Origin: Myxococcales bacterium
Lineage (GTDB): Bacteria > Myxococcota_A > Polyangia > Polyangiales > Polyangiaceae
Direction: 5' to 3'
Assembly: GCA_016712525.1 (NCBI GenBank)
Contig: JADJQX010000001.1
Location: forward strand, 496,001-560,000
Length of the DNA: 64,000 nucleotides
Each line of letters opens with the position of its first letter. Position 1 is the stretch's first letter. The translations under genes and the position numbers were made by a program. Below are positions 43,193 through 52,819 of the stretch, one piece after another. Below the pieces are notes generated by a model, which did not search any database, had not been told where the DNA came from, and saw only the letters and a list, made by a program, of their open reading frames with translations.

Positions 43193-45661
43193 TCATTCTT
43201 TCGGGCCCTCGTTGTAGCCGCGAGGGCGGTACTTCGGATCGACCCCGTTGTGCGACTCGCCGTTGGCGACGATGTCGTTCGTGAGCCACTCGAGCCAGCT
43301 CCCCTTGTGCTTGGCGGCGAGCTCGCGCAGCTCGACGCGACGCGCGGGCTCGGGCGGAGGATCGTCTCCCTCGGCGGCCTTGGGCATGGTGATGACCTTC
43401 TCGTCCCAGAGGCACTGGATGCCGAGGGAGAGGAGGTTCACGTCGTTCGGGGCGAGCGCGAAGCCCTTCATGTAGTGGGGCCAGGCCTCTTGGGGTTTGT
43501 GCTGCCGGCAGATCGTGTCGCCGAGGTAGATGCTCGCCATGGGCCACTCGGGCGCGAGCTCGAGGGCGCGGAGGTTCGCGATGCGGCGGGCCTCCAGGTC
43601 GCCTCGCGCACCTTTCATGACCGAGTAGTTGAGGTGCGCCTTGGCGCTGTTCGGGACGGCCTTGCGTGTCGCGTCCCAGAAGGTGAGATCGGTCGTGTAG
43701 TCGTTCGCGTGGACACGGGCGGCGACGCCTTGGAACACGGTGAACGCGACACACGCGGCGACGACCGCGCCGGCCGATTTCATGGTCGCCAGGCTCGGAT
43801 CGCGCGTGGCGCGGACGATCTGCACGACGCCGTAAATGAGGACCCCGGCGAGCACGACGTAGGTGCCGCCCGTGGAGCCATCGGTGACGAGGAACGAGGC
43901 GACCGCGAGGACGAGCGCCGCGCCGGCGAACCCGAGGCCGACACGCGTGCGTGAGACGCCGCCCGAGGCCGCGTCGTGTTGCTTCGCGCGGGTGAGGAGC
44001 GCATCGAACATGACCGCGAGCACGATGCTCGAGCCGACGACGGGGAAGTACCAGAACCGCTCGGCGCGCACCGTGGGCAGCAGGATGGGGATGTTCGATA
44101 CGGGGAAGTACGAGGCAACGATCCACACGAGGCTCGCCGCCACGAGGGGGCGCGCGTCGACTACGGGCGCGGCGGCCGGAGCCGCGGGCTTCGCTTCGGG
44201 ATCGGTGCCCGAAGATGCGGGAGAGACGCCCACTTTCGCGCGGCGCCCGTCCAAGAACGAGCGGATCCCGAGGGCCGCGGCGACCGGCACGGGCAAGACG
44301 AGGCAGAGCGCGCCGAGCACGACCTCGACCGAGAAGAGCGACGAGGGGATGGGCTCTTGCGGCGACGAATAGTCCCCCGAGAGGGTCTTCGGGAAGACGA
44401 CCTGCCCCAAGCCACGGAAGTAGACGCGCAGCGCTCCGGCGATGCGGTGCGGCGTGTCGGCGAGGGCCAGCGGGTTGTTGAGCGGGTCCTTCGGGAGGAC
44501 GGGCTGGCCGTACCACTTCATCAGCGACGCGAACACCTTGTGCACGCCGCCCTTGGCGATGGCCTTCGCGTCCTCCGGGATGGGCGCGGGGAACCAACGG
44601 CGCCGCGACTCGACGTAGAACACGAACGACGCGGCCGCCGCCACGAACGCGACGAGCGTGCGCGCGACGCGGCGAGGTTTGTCGGGGAAGACGCTGCTCG
44701 CCGTGGCCAGCGCGAAGAGCGGTACCATGGGCACCACGATCATCGCGCTCTCTTTGGAGTAGAGGCCGAAGAGCGAGCCGACCACCACCCCGAACGCCAT
44801 GAAGGGCATGCGCAGGGTGAGCGCGTAGAGCGCGACGAGGCACCCGAACGTCCCGAAGACGTCGGCGATACCGACGACGCCGCTCACGGCCTCGGTGAGC
44901 ACCGCCGAAGCGACGAGGAACATGCCCCCGAGCCACGCGAGCACGGGGCGCTTCGTGAGGCGCCACAAGATCAGCGTGAGCAGCGCGCCGTTCGCGCCGT
45001 GGAAGAGCACGTTCACCCAGTGGTGCAAGAAGGGGTTGTGCTCACGCGCGCCGCACATCCACAAAAAGCGCCAGACCAGGTTCGGGATCGGGCGATACGA
45101 GCCGATGCTGCGCTCGGGGCCGAGGCCCCAGAAGTCGCGCTTGAAGGCGTCGAGCCAGTGGAACTTCGGCGCCTTCTCCATGACGCTGCGCACGTACGGG
45201 TTCGCGAGCAGCGCCTCTTGTTCGTCGAAGATGAAGTTCGTCTTGATGGGGTGCCGCGTGAAGAGCAGCATCGAGAGGAAACAGAACGGCACCACCGCGG
45301 CGAGGAACTGCGGGTCTTCTCCGAGGAAATAGTCGCGGAGCCACGCCTTCGCGGCCTCGTGCGGCTTCGGGCGGAGGCCCGGGACGGGAGGCTCCGGGGC
45401 CTTCGTCGTGTCACCGGGTGGGGCTTCGGCCGGCGTGGCCACGGCGGACGTGAGCTCGGCGCTCCCCTCGGACGGGACCGGCTCCGAGGTGGCCGCGCTC
45501 GGCTCGCTCGGCTCGTTCGACGCGCCCTCTGCCGACGGAGCGGGCTCGGCGTCCGTGATGGATTCGGAGCCCACGGCCGTGGGCTCGGCCGCCGCCTCGG
45601 GCGCCTCGTTCGGGGTCGGTCCGAAGCCCGGAGGATCGACGGGCCCTTCGCCGGAAGCCAT
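43193..45661 (-). CDS. TMTC-like membrane protein with TPR-type tail
   Basis: An 822-residue protein. An Ala/Glu/Pro-rich disordered N-terminus (about 1-110) precedes a polytopic region (about 120-650) with the FIFDEQEALLANPYV loop and the RPIPNLVW and VSNIPILLPTVRAERFWYFP stretches. These match the DUF1736/TMTC O-mannosyltransferase-like family. The C-terminus (about 670-800) is helical with TPR-like repeats (AHLNYSVMKGARGDLEA, ALELAPEWPMASIYLGD). It probably glycosylates exported proteins; donor and targets are unknown. Confidence 0.82.
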   Translation of the reverse strand: MASGEGPVDPPGFGPTPNEAPEAAAEPTAVGSESITDAEPAPSAEGASNEPSEPSAATSEPVPSEGSAELTSAVATPAEAPPGDTTKAPEPPVPGLRPKPHEAAKAWLRDYFLGEDPQFLAAVVPFCFLSMLLFTRHPIKTNFIFDEQEALLANPYVRSVMEKAPKFHWLDAFKRDFWGLGPERSIGSYRPIPNLVWRFLWMCGAREHNPFLHHWVNVLFHGANGALLTLILWRLTKRPVLAWLGGMFLVASAVLTEAVSGVVGIADVFGTFGCLVALYALTLRMPFMAFGVVVGSLFGLYSKESAMIVVPMVPLFALATASSVFPDKPRRVARTLVAFVAAAASFVFYVESRRRWFPAPIPEDAKAIAKGGVHKVFASLMKWYGQPVLPKDPLNNPLALADTPHRIAGALRVYFRGLGQVVFPKTLSGDYSSPQEPIPSSLFSVEVVLGALCLVLPVPVAAALGIRSFLDGRRAKVGVSPASSGTDPEAKPAAPAAAPVVDARPLVAASLVWIVASYFPVSNIPILLPTVRAERFWYFPVVGSSIVLAVMFDALLTRAKQHDAASGGVSRTRVGLGFAGAALVLAVASFLVTDGSTGGTYVVLAGVLIYGVVQIVRATRDPSLATMKSAGAVVAACVAFTVFQGVAARVHANDYTTDLTFWDATRKAVPNSAKAHLNYSVMKGARGDLEARRIANLRALELAPEWPMASIYLGDTICRQHKPQEAWPHYMKGFALAPNDVNLLSLGIQCLWDEKVITMPKAAEGDDPPPEPARRVELRELAAKHKGSWLEWLTNDIVANGESHNGVDPKYRPRGYNEGPKE

Positions 45662-45667
45662 GGAAAC

Positions 45668-46525
45668 TTATGCCTTTTTTACGGGAGAATGTTTGTCGCG
45701 CAGGGTGGCGAGCACGGGCGGCTCGGGGGCCTGGGCGGCGTCGGGGATGATCCAGTTGTCGCCCCAGAGGTGGGCGCCGCCGTCGATGTACCAGGTCTCG
45801 CCGGTGACGAACCACGCCGCGTCGCTCGCGAGGTACACGACGAGCTCGGCGACCTCTTCGGCCGTGCCGATGCGCTTCATGGGTGTGCGCACGCGGCTCA
45901 TCTCGAGCAGCTCCGGTGGATATTGATCGGTGCCCGACGTCTTGATGACGCCGGGGGCGACGGCGTTCACCTGCACGTTGTGCTCGGCCCACTCGACGGC
46001 GAGCGTCTTGGTCATGTTCTCGACGCCGGCGCGCGCCGCGCCCGTGTGCACCATGCCGGGGAAGCCGCGGGCGACGTTGGCGATCACGTTCACGATGCGC
46101 CCGCGCTTCTGCGGGATCATGTGCCGGACGGCCACGGCCTGCGTCATGAAGAAGGTGCCGTTCAGGTTGTTGCGGACGACGGCCTCCCACCCTTTCGCCG
46201 ACACCGAGTCGGCCGTGGTGGGGAACTGCCCGCCGGCGTTGTTGACGAGGATGGAGGCCACGCCGAGGTTCGACTTCACGGCGTCGGCGAAGGTGGCCAC
46301 GGCCTCGGCGTCGCGGATGTCGCACGCGCTCGCGAAGACCTCGATCCCACGCGCGGAGAGCTCGCTCTTGGCGGCCTCGAGCTTCTCGGCTTTGCGGCCG
46401 CAGATGGCGATTTTGCAGCCGAGCTCACCGAGCGAGTGCGCGATGGCGAGGCCGATGCCGCTCCCCCCGCCGGTGATGATCGCGAGCTGACCCTCGAACA
46501 GTCCCGCACGAAAGATGGTGGCCAT
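45668..46525 (-). CDS. SDR of the 2,4-dienoyl-CoA reductase (DECR2-like) group
   Basis: A 285-residue SDR: TGGGSGIGLAIAHSLG (18-33), NNAGGQFPTTADSVSAKGW, and VHTGAARAGVENMTKTLAVEWA, which replaces the classical YxxxK with T161...R165. Peroxisomal DECR2-like enzymes have a similar VHAGSAKAAV segment and lack the tyrosine, so an enoyl/dienoyl-CoA reductase role is likelier than an alcohol dehydrogenase. Here even the lysine is arginine. It follows the acyltransferase by five bases. Confidence 0.8.
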   Translation of the reverse strand: MATIFRAGLFEGQLAIITGGGSGIGLAIAHSLGELGCKIAICGRKAEKLEAAKSELSARGIEVFASACDIRDAEAVATFADAVKSNLGVASILVNNAGGQFPTTADSVSAKGWEAVVRNNLNGTFFMTQAVAVRHMIPQKRGRIVNVIANVARGFPGMVHTGAARAGVENMTKTLAVEWAEHNVQVNAVAPGVIKTSGTDQYPPELLEMSRVRTPMKRIGTAEEVAELVVYLASDAAWFVTGETWYIDGGAHLWGDNWIIPDAAQAPEPPVLATLRDKHSPVKKA

Positions 46526-46530
46526 GCTCG

Positions 46531-47124
46531 TTACTCTCCGCGGCGAACGACGCCGTCTTTGCCGCGCACGAGCTTCTCGCCCGTCTTCTTGCTCACGGCC
46601 ACGTCTCCCTCGAACACGGCCGTGTCGCCGTCGGCGAAGACGTACCCCACGACGCGCGCCGGGTTGCCGCGCACGAGGGCGAAGTCGGGGACGTCTTTCG
46701 TGACGACCGAGCCCGCGGCGACCATGGCCCACTCGCCGATGGTGGTGCCGCACACGATCGTGGAGTTCGCGCCGAGGGCCGCGCCCTTCTTGATCAAGGT
46801 CTTCGAGACGATCCAGTCGGTCGCGCCCTTGACGCTGAGGTCGGGGTTCACCGCGCGGGGCCTTAGATCGTTCGTGAAGCAGACGTGCGGGCCGCAGAAG
46901 ACGCCGTCTTCGAGGGTGACCCCGTGGAAGAGCGAGACGTTGTTCTGGATCTTGCAGTTTTTGCCGATGGTGACGTCGCTGTCGACGTACACGTTCTTCC
47001 CGAAGACGCAGTTCTCGCCGATGGTGACGTTCTCGCGGACCTGGCAAAAGAGCCAAATCTGCGTGCCGTCGCCGATGACGGCCTTCTCGTGAACCACGGC
47101 GCTCGAGTGGATGCGGATGCCCAT
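46531..47124 (-). CDS. Left-handed beta-helix N-acetyltransferase (WlbB/WbpD-like)
   Basis: A 197-residue hexapeptide-repeat acyltransferase with many [I/V]-G-x4 turns (VIGDGTQIW, VTIGENCVFG, GVTLEDGVFCG, FTNDLRPRA), then VAAGSVVTKDVPDFALVRGNPARVVGYV. These match sugar-nucleotide N-acetyltransferases such as WlbB/WbpD. The ATG at 47124 starts at the first coil. No matching aminotransferase is adjacent; its substrate is unknown. Confidence 0.85.
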   Translation of the reverse strand: MGIRIHSSAVVHEKAVIGDGTQIWLFCQVRENVTIGENCVFGKNVYVDSDVTIGKNCKIQNNVSLFHGVTLEDGVFCGPHVCFTNDLRPRAVNPDLSVKGATDWIVSKTLIKKGAALGANSTIVCGTTIGEWAMVAAGSVVTKDVPDFALVRGNPARVVGYVFADGDTAVFEGDVAVSKKTGEKLVRGKDGVVRRGE

Positions 47125-47352
47125 TTGGGGGCGCAGCTTAGCCGAAAGCGGCCCGCGAGGGAGAGGGCGCTTGGGGGTCGCCCGCAAGCCAACTTTTTAC
47201 ATACATTTCATGCACTTATACACGCCGGGGTCGGCATCGGGGTGGCGGGCCCGAGGCGCTCTCCTTCATTCGAAGGATTCGCGAAGGAGCCGCCGGCGGC
47301 TAACGAAGCCGGATCGAGGCTCGCAGAGGGCCCGAATCCCGGGAGGGTCTTC

Positions 47353-48288
47353 ATGAAACGTACACTCGTTAGCCTCGTTCTCGTTCCGTTCGCCGCCGCC
47401 GGCATCGTGGTGGGTTGCGTCGGGGACGACCCCGCCACCGGCGGAGACGCCGGCACCACGCCGACCGGCACGACGACCACGACCTCGCCCACGGCGACCT
47501 CCACCGACGCCGCCGTGCCGGACACCTCGACCCCTCCGCCCGACGCGGCGACGACGGACGCCGCGACCGACGCCCCGCCGCCTTTCTCACCGACCAACGT
47601 CGCGGGCCTCGTGCTGTGGCTCGATCCCTCGAGCGGGCTCACGTCCGCGGGCGGAAAGGTGAGCGCGTGGGCCGATCGATCGACCTCGGCCATCGCGGTG
47701 GCCCAGACCGCCGCCGCGAGCCAGCCCTCGGTCGGCTCGGTCGGCTCGAAGCCGGTCGTGGCGTTCGGCGCGACGAGCTGGCTCGAGGCCGCGGGCGCGA
47801 CCGTGGGCACGAAGCTCGACTTCGGCACGGGTGACGTGCTCGTGGAGTACGTGGTCGCCACGGACTCGGCGGCGGCCACGGCGCTCACGGGTGTATTGTA
47901 CAAGGCGAGCTTCGACGCCGCCCCCTACGACGGCCTCCAGCTCTACGGAAACCTCGGCGGAGGCGGGAAACCAGGCGCGGGGCTCGCCGGCGTGGATCTC
48001 GTCCTCACCTCCACGTCGGGGAACACCGCCGACGGCAAGCTGCACGTCGTCGGGTTCCGGCGCGCGGGGACGAGGCTCTCGCTCCGCTACGACGGCGCCG
48101 AGGTGGCCTCCTCGACGATGGCGGTGCGCAGCGTGGACAACACGCGCGCGCTCTACGTCGGCGGGCGCCCCGATGGCACGCACGGCGCGGCCCACAAGGT
48201 CGGGGACGTGCTCGTCTACAAGGGCGCCGTGGCCGACGCCGACGTGGCGAAGATCGAGGCGTTCGTGAAGCAAAAGAGCGGGATCTGA
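47353..48288 (+). CDS. Lipoprotein with concanavalin/LamG-like domain
   Basis: A 311-residue lipoprotein: signal with IVVGC (Cys22), a Thr/Ala/Asp/Pro linker (about 25-78), then a beta-sandwich domain starting VAGLVLWLDPSSGLTSAGGKVSAWADRS and ending VLVYKGAVADADVAKIEAFV. This pattern is typical of LamG/concanavalin-like surface lipoproteins in myxobacteria. Probably a surface binding protein; ligand unknown. Confidence 0.82.
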   Translation: MKRTLVSLVLVPFAAAGIVVGCVGDDPATGGDAGTTPTGTTTTTSPTATSTDAAVPDTSTPPPDAATTDAATDAPPPFSPTNVAGLVLWLDPSSGLTSAGGKVSAWADRSTSAIAVAQTAAASQPSVGSVGSKPVVAFGATSWLEAAGATVGTKLDFGTGDVLVEYVVATDSAAATALTGVLYKASFDAAPYDGLQLYGNLGGGGKPGAGLAGVDLVLTSTSGNTADGKLHVVGFRRAGTRLSLRYDGAEVASSTMAVRSVDNTRALYVGGRPDGTHGAAHKVGDVLVYKGAVADADVAKIEAFVKQKSGI

Positions 48289-48421
48289 CGCGCGAGCGCG
48301 GTTCACGAGCGGCCGCGGCGGAGGACCGTTCCCTGCGGTGACACGCCAAGCGAAATGGGCGGGATGGATCGACGATCACGACCGCCGATTTCGCCGGACG
48401 CGTGGGCGGCCCATAGCGGGA

Positions 48422-49432
48422 TCACGCCGAGACACGAAGCACGAGGGCGACGAGATCGGCCTGGCGCTCGGTCTCCGTTTTGAGGAAGACCGAGCGGAGC
48501 TGCGAGCGCACCGTCGTCACGGCGACACCTCGCCGGGTGGCGATCTCTTTCAAGGTGAGCCCGTCGACCAGGGCCCCGACGAGCTGCGCCTCGGCTTCGG
48601 ACAACCCGAAGAGAGCGCGGAGCCGGGCCGCGGGGAGCGCCGTCGGGCCCAGGATCTCGAGCGCGACCATCGACGGGAGCGGCGCGGGCCGAGCCACCAC
48701 GAGGCGGAGCGCCGGGTCCGCGAGCCGCACGACCACGCACTTGCCGTCTCCGTCGGCGACGGTGCGCACCGCGCGCGCGAGACGCACGTCGTCCGCCGGG
48801 AACCGCAGCGCGAGGCGACCACGAAGGAACGCCAACGCGCCCGTGTCGAAGAGGGTGTGCGCCCGAGCGTCGCGATCCACGAGGCGACCTTGGGCATCGA
48901 CGAGGAGGACGACCTTTCCGAACGGAGCCTCGGCGGCGCGCTGGATGCGGCGCGCGGTCGCGAGGCAGGGAAGCCATCCCTCGAGCTTCGCGCGATCTTC
49001 GATGGTGAACGGGTCGGCCGCGCCGTGGCGCATGACGCCGATCGTGGTCACCTCGGTCGCGTCGAGGTGGACGACGCCGGCCTCGAGCTCCGGGAGATCG
49101 AGCGGGATGCACAGCTCGTGCAGCATGGGATTTTTGAGCCGATCCTCGTCGGTCAGGAGCTCGGCGCTCGTGTAAGCGCGCCCCGCCGCGAGGCCGAGCC
49201 GCACGGCGCCGGCGACCCACGGGTCGTGCGCGTGGTAGTACGAGACGTACTCGCGATCGAGCTCCTCGGGGAGGCCGAGCCAGGTTTGGCTCACCCCCGA
49301 AGGACCACGCGAGGTCATGCCGACGGCGCGCGCCCCGAGGTCGGCACGGAGCACCGCGAGGGCACCCATGAGATCGCCCTCGACGACCGCCGATAGAACG
49401 CTCTGCGCCTTCCCCATGTACCCCACACGCAC
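48422..49432 (-). CDS. LuxR-type transcriptional regulator
   Basis: A 336-residue regulator. The C-terminal helix-turn-helix (about 270-330) reads LFGLSEAEAQLVGALVDGLTLKEIATRRGVAVTTVRSQLRSVFLKT, canonical for LuxR/NarL output domains. The N-terminal two thirds probably form a PAS/GAF-like sensor with no recognised ligand motif. It starts at a GTG; the ATG at 49417 is equally likely. There is no cognate kinase nearby. Confidence 0.87.
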   Translation of the reverse strand: MRVGYMGKAQSVLSAVVEGDLMGALAVLRADLGARAVGMTSRGPSGVSQTWLGLPEELDREYVSYYHAHDPWVAGAVRLGLAAGRAYTSAELLTDEDRLKNPMLHELCIPLDLPELEAGVVHLDATEVTTIGVMRHGAADPFTIEDRAKLEGWLPCLATARRIQRAAEAPFGKVVLLVDAQGRLVDRDARAHTLFDTGALAFLRGRLALRFPADDVRLARAVRTVADGDGKCVVVRLADPALRLVVARPAPLPSMVALEILGPTALPAARLRALFGLSEAEAQLVGALVDGLTLKEIATRRGVAVTTVRSQLRSVFLKTETERQADLVALVLRVSA

Positions 49433-49547
49433 CCCCTATCGAACCTCGATGTTCCCCTATCCGGAGGCACGAGACAACGCACGCGCGATCGACCAGGCCG
49501 TGGTCGGTCGACCTGCCAGCCCCGCGAGCGCCGCGGACGCCGGAGCG

Positions 49548-50255
49548 TCACACGGCCGAAAGGCCGGGGAGTTTCGCGCTCTTACGTGACGACACGGCGA
49601 GGCGGGCGAGCTCGTCGGCCCGCTCGTTGAGGGGCACGCCGGCGTGCCCGGGCACGTACACGATGCGGAGGTTCTTGCGGGCCTTCACGAGCTTCACGAT
49701 CGAGCCGACGAGCTCGACGTTGGCCTTCGCCTTCCAGCCCTTGGTGAGCACGCCGATGCTGTACTGGCTGTCGGTGTGGAGCACGAGCTTCTCGTCTTGG
49801 GTGAGAGACTCGAGGACGCGCAAGATGGCCGTGAGCTCGGCGATGTTGTTCGTGGCCGAGCCGAGGTACTCGTACGACTCGTGCCGCTCGCCCGAGGGCG
49901 TGAGCACCACGATGCCGAGCCCTGCGGGCCCCGGGTTGCCCGAGCACGCGCCGTCGGCGTAGGCGACGTAGGCGTCCTTCGGGAGCTCGGCGTGGTCGGC
50001 GACGGCCTTCTTGGCCGAGGCGGCCTTCTTTTCTTCTTTGGTGCGAGGCACGGCCTCGCCCGCGACGCAGTGATCGTCGGGCAGGACGGCCTCTCCGGGC
50101 TTCACCTCGAGGTTCGCTAGCGCCGCCTGGTAGGCGCGGCCGTCGTTGGGCTTGTAGCGGATCTCGACGCGGCCGCCCTGAGCGACGAGCTCCCCCGAGT
50201 CGGAGCAGCGGGCGAAGACCTTTTGACCGCGGAGCGTGGCCGTAATCCAGGGCAT
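49548..50255 (-). CDS. rnhA: Ribonuclease HI with N-terminal extension
   Basis: A 235-residue RNase H1. The catalytic domain (about 94-222) has all four acidic residues: Asp101 (YADGACSGNPG), Glu140 (NNIAELTAIL), Asp162 (HTDSQYSIG) and Asp214 (NERADELA). About 90 extra N-terminal residues (ITATLRGQKVFARCSDSGE) form a small strand-rich domain, not the eukaryotic hybrid-binding domain, linked by a Lys-rich stretch. It degrades RNA in RNA-DNA hybrids. Confidence 0.93.
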   Translation of the reverse strand: MPWITATLRGQKVFARCSDSGELVAQGGRVEIRYKPNDGRAYQAALANLEVKPGEAVLPDDHCVAGEAVPRTKEEKKAASAKKAVADHAELPKDAYVAYADGACSGNPGPAGLGIVVLTPSGERHESYEYLGSATNNIAELTAILRVLESLTQDEKLVLHTDSQYSIGVLTKGWKAKANVELVGSIVKLVKARKNLRIVYVPGHAGVPLNERADELARLAVSSRKSAKLPGLSAV

Positions 50256-50329
50256 GGGGCGGCTCTATAGCCGCGATGAGAACGTGAGGGAACGGGGAGC
50301 TGCGGGGCGCGCGAGGGCGAGGGTCGACC

Positions 50330-51190
50330 TCATGAGGCGCCGGCCGCGCGGCACGAGGCGACGACGACGTCCACGAAGCGACGCGCAGGGGCGCGGAGCG
50401 GCTCTCTCCAGAGGACGAAGTAGGCAATCGGCGCGGCGCCCTCGAGCGGCACGGCGACCATGCCGCGCGGCGGCGAGCAGAGGTCGTTGACGATCGTGAG
50501 GCCGACGCCGAGGCTCGCGAGCGCGAGCATCGCGTCCCACCCGTGCACCTCCGCGCCGATCTCCCACGGGGTCCCTGCGAGGAGCCGATCGACGGCCTCA
50601 CGGTGCGCGCTCGGCGACGGTGGGACGACGAGCCGCTCGCCTGCGAGGTCACGTGGTCGCACCTTGGTTCGCCGCGCAAGCCCGTGCCCCTCGGGGACGA
50701 CGACGTGTTGGCCCACCGTGCGGAGACGCGTGGACTCGAGATCGCGAGGGGCGGAGCGGGCTCCGATGACCGCGAGATCGGCGCGCGCCTCGCGGACCGC
50801 CTGGGCTGCCGAGTCTGCGTTCGCGGTGACGAGACGGAGCCGAGAGCCCCCTCGCCCGAGCTTGCGGACAGCCGGCGCGAGCAGCCGCACGAAGGCGAAC
50901 GCCCCGGTCGCGAGCGTGATCGCGCCGTCGTCTGCGTTGCCACGGAGCTCGGCGACGAGCGCGTCGCCTCGGGCGTGCACCTCGCGGGCGAAGACGGCGA
51001 CACGCTCGCCCGCGGGGGTGAGGGAGAGGGCCTTCCCGCGCCTCGTGTAGAGCGGGACCCCCACGTCTGCCGAGAGCTTCTTCACCTGCACGTGCAGCGC
51101 GGGCTGGGACAAGGCGAGGCGTCGCGCGGCGTGCGTGAAGGAGAGGTGCTCGGCGAACACGGCGAACGAGAAGAGGTGCTCATAGTTCAT
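50330..51190 (-). CDS. LysR-family transcriptional regulator
   Basis: A 286-residue LysR protein. The N-terminal winged helix (about 1-60) reads LFSFAVFAEHLSFTHAARRLALSQPALHVQVKKL, followed by the periplasmic-binding-like effector domain. The ATG at 51190 is the conventional start; 51211 is possible. It is divergent from kptA across about 100 bp, so it may act there or on itself. Confidence 0.9.
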   Translation of the reverse strand: MNYEHLFSFAVFAEHLSFTHAARRLALSQPALHVQVKKLSADVGVPLYTRRGKALSLTPAGERVAVFAREVHARGDALVAELRGNADDGAITLATGAFAFVRLLAPAVRKLGRGGSRLRLVTANADSAAQAVREARADLAVIGARSAPRDLESTRLRTVGQHVVVPEGHGLARRTKVRPRDLAGERLVVPPSPSAHREAVDRLLAGTPWEIGAEVHGWDAMLALASLGVGLTIVNDLCSPPRGMVAVPLEGAAPIAYFVLWREPLRAPARRFVDVVVASCRAAGAS

Positions 51191-51289
51191 GGCTGGTCTA
51201 TCCGTTTTCACTATAGTCGCTCACGAACGGATCGTGGCGGCGGCGGCGCCGAGGGGCCATGCTCTCCTCACACACGGAGGAGACGAACG

Positions 51290-51847
51290 ATGGGCACCAA
51301 GCCATCTCCACGACACGTCAAGGTCAGCAAACATCTCTCGTACGTGCTCCGGCACGCCCCTCGCGCCATCGGGCTCTCCCTCGACGACGCCGGCTGGGTC
51401 GACGTCGACACGCTGCTCGAGCGCTCGCGCGACGCCGGGTTCCCGATCGAGCGAGCGTTCCTCGACGAGGTCGTCTCGACGTCCGAGAAGCGGCGCTTCT
51501 CCTTCAGCGAGGACGGCCGACGAATCCGCGCGAACCAGGGGCACACCATCGAGGTCGACCTCGGCTACGCGCCCGAGAGCCCTCCCGACGTGCTCTTCCA
51601 CGGGACGCCCCGACAAACCGTCGCGCTCGTGCGCGAAGGGGGGCTCAAGAAGATGGCGCGCCACCACGTCCACCTCTCGCGAGACGTCGAGACGGCCACG
51701 ACGGTCGCCGCCAGGCGAGGTCGCCCCGTCGTCCTGCGGGTCGACGCCGCGGCCATGGCACGCGCCGGACACGTCTTCTACGTGACGCCGAATGGCGTAT
51801 GGCTCACGGGCGAGGTGCCGGTCGCGTTCATCACGTTCCCCGACTGA
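51290..51847 (+). CDS. kptA: RNA 2'-phosphotransferase (Tpt1/KptA)
   Basis: A 185-residue KptA: KHLSYVLRHAPRAIGLSLDDAGWVDVDTLL at the N-terminus (Arg21, His22), FSEDGRRIRANQGHTIEVDL, VLFHGT and HHVHLSRD complete the conserved NAD-binding and catalytic elements. It has a strong CGGAGGAG site before the ATG. It transfers a 2'-phosphate from RNA to NAD. Bacteria lack the tRNA splicing that makes this substrate in eukaryotes, so its role may be in RNA repair or end modification. Confidence 0.93.
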   Translation: MGTKPSPRHVKVSKHLSYVLRHAPRAIGLSLDDAGWVDVDTLLERSRDAGFPIERAFLDEVVSTSEKRRFSFSEDGRRIRANQGHTIEVDLGYAPESPPDVLFHGTPRQTVALVREGGLKKMARHHVHLSRDVETATTVAARRGRPVVLRVDAAAMARAGHVFYVTPNGVWLTGEVPVAFITFPD

Positions 51848-52002
51848 CCTACATCGGCGCCATTGGCGGGCGTGCTTCGATCACCGGGGTGCGGTCAGTG
51901 GATCGGGGCACCCCCACGCGGCGCGGACTCGGGCAGCTCTCGCTCGAATTCCGCTGATTTTCGAGGCCCGGCGTGCGGTACGGCCCGTGCTTGAGGGAGG
52001 GT

Positions 52003-52803
52003 ATGGGCGCCCCGAAGAGAGCCGTCGCTGCCGTCGCGTCCTTCGCGATCGCGTTCGGTGCCGCAGCCCTCGTCATCGCGTGTGCGCCCGAGGTCGCGCG
52101 GCCCGTCGTGCGACCTCGCCCGGTCCTCGTGCCTACGGTGCGGATCGCGTCGGACTCGGCCGGGTGCCCGAAGGACATGGCCCTCGCGGCGGGCACCTTC
52201 TGCATCGATCGGTACGAGGCGTCGCTCGTCGAGATCGCGGGCGACGGGCGCGAGAGCCCCTTTCCGTGGAACGTGTCCCCCGAGGGGAAGAGCGTGCGGG
52301 CCGTCAGCGTGTCGGGCGCGTATCCCCAGGGGTACATCAGCGGCAAAGACGCGGACCGCGCGTGCCGCGCGTCCGGGAAGCGGCTCTGCGATCCGCGCGA
52401 GTGGGTCACGGCGTGCAAGGGCCCGAAGAAGACCACCTACCCCTACGGCGAGGCGCGGAGGCGAGGCGCCTGCAACGATCACGGGAAGAACCCGCGCCAG
52501 ATCTTGGGCATTCGCGCGTCGACGTGGAATGCCATGAACCTGCCCGCGCTGAACGCCGTCGAGGGCACCTTGTCGAAGACGGGGGAGCACGAGACGTGCG
52601 TGAACGAGTGGGGCGTCTACGACATGGTGGGCAACCTGCACGAGTGGGTCGCCGATCCGAAGGGCACGTTCCAAGGGGGGTATTACCTGGACACCCACGA
52701 GAACGGCGAGGGCTGCGACTACCGCACCACGGCCCACGTGATGTCGTACCACGACTACTCCACGGGGTTTCGCTGCTGCCGCGACCTCGAGGCCGAAGAA
52801 TAA
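52003..52803 (+). CDS. SUMF1/FGE-like lipoprotein
   Basis: A 266-residue exported lipoprotein (lipobox LVIAC after a hydrophobic signal). The mature part has the formylglycine-generating-enzyme fold: MALAAGTFCIDRYEASL, ACRASGKRLCDPREWVTACKG, CVNEWGVYDMVGNLHEWVADP and TGFRCCRD near the end. Such domains in myxobacteria act as enzymes or as binding modules; the catalytic cysteine pair cannot be assigned confidently. It has a GAGGGAGG ribosome site. Confidence 0.88.
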   Translation: MGAPKRAVAAVASFAIAFGAAALVIACAPEVARPVVRPRPVLVPTVRIASDSAGCPKDMALAAGTFCIDRYEASLVEIAGDGRESPFPWNVSPEGKSVRAVSVSGAYPQGYISGKDADRACRASGKRLCDPREWVTACKGPKKTTYPYGEARRRGACNDHGKNPRQILGIRASTWNAMNLPALNAVEGTLSKTGEHETCVNEWGVYDMVGNLHEWVADPKGTFQGGYYLDTHENGEGCDYRTTAHVMSYHDYSTGFRCCRDLEAEE

Positions 52804-52819
52804 CCAGAGAGCGCAGCCC

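Noticed and set aside
49553..49566. Terminator hairpin at the rnhA end (CGGCC GAAA GGCCG)
   Set aside because: It overlaps the last codons of rnhA and has no T-run on either strand, so it is not strong enough to call.
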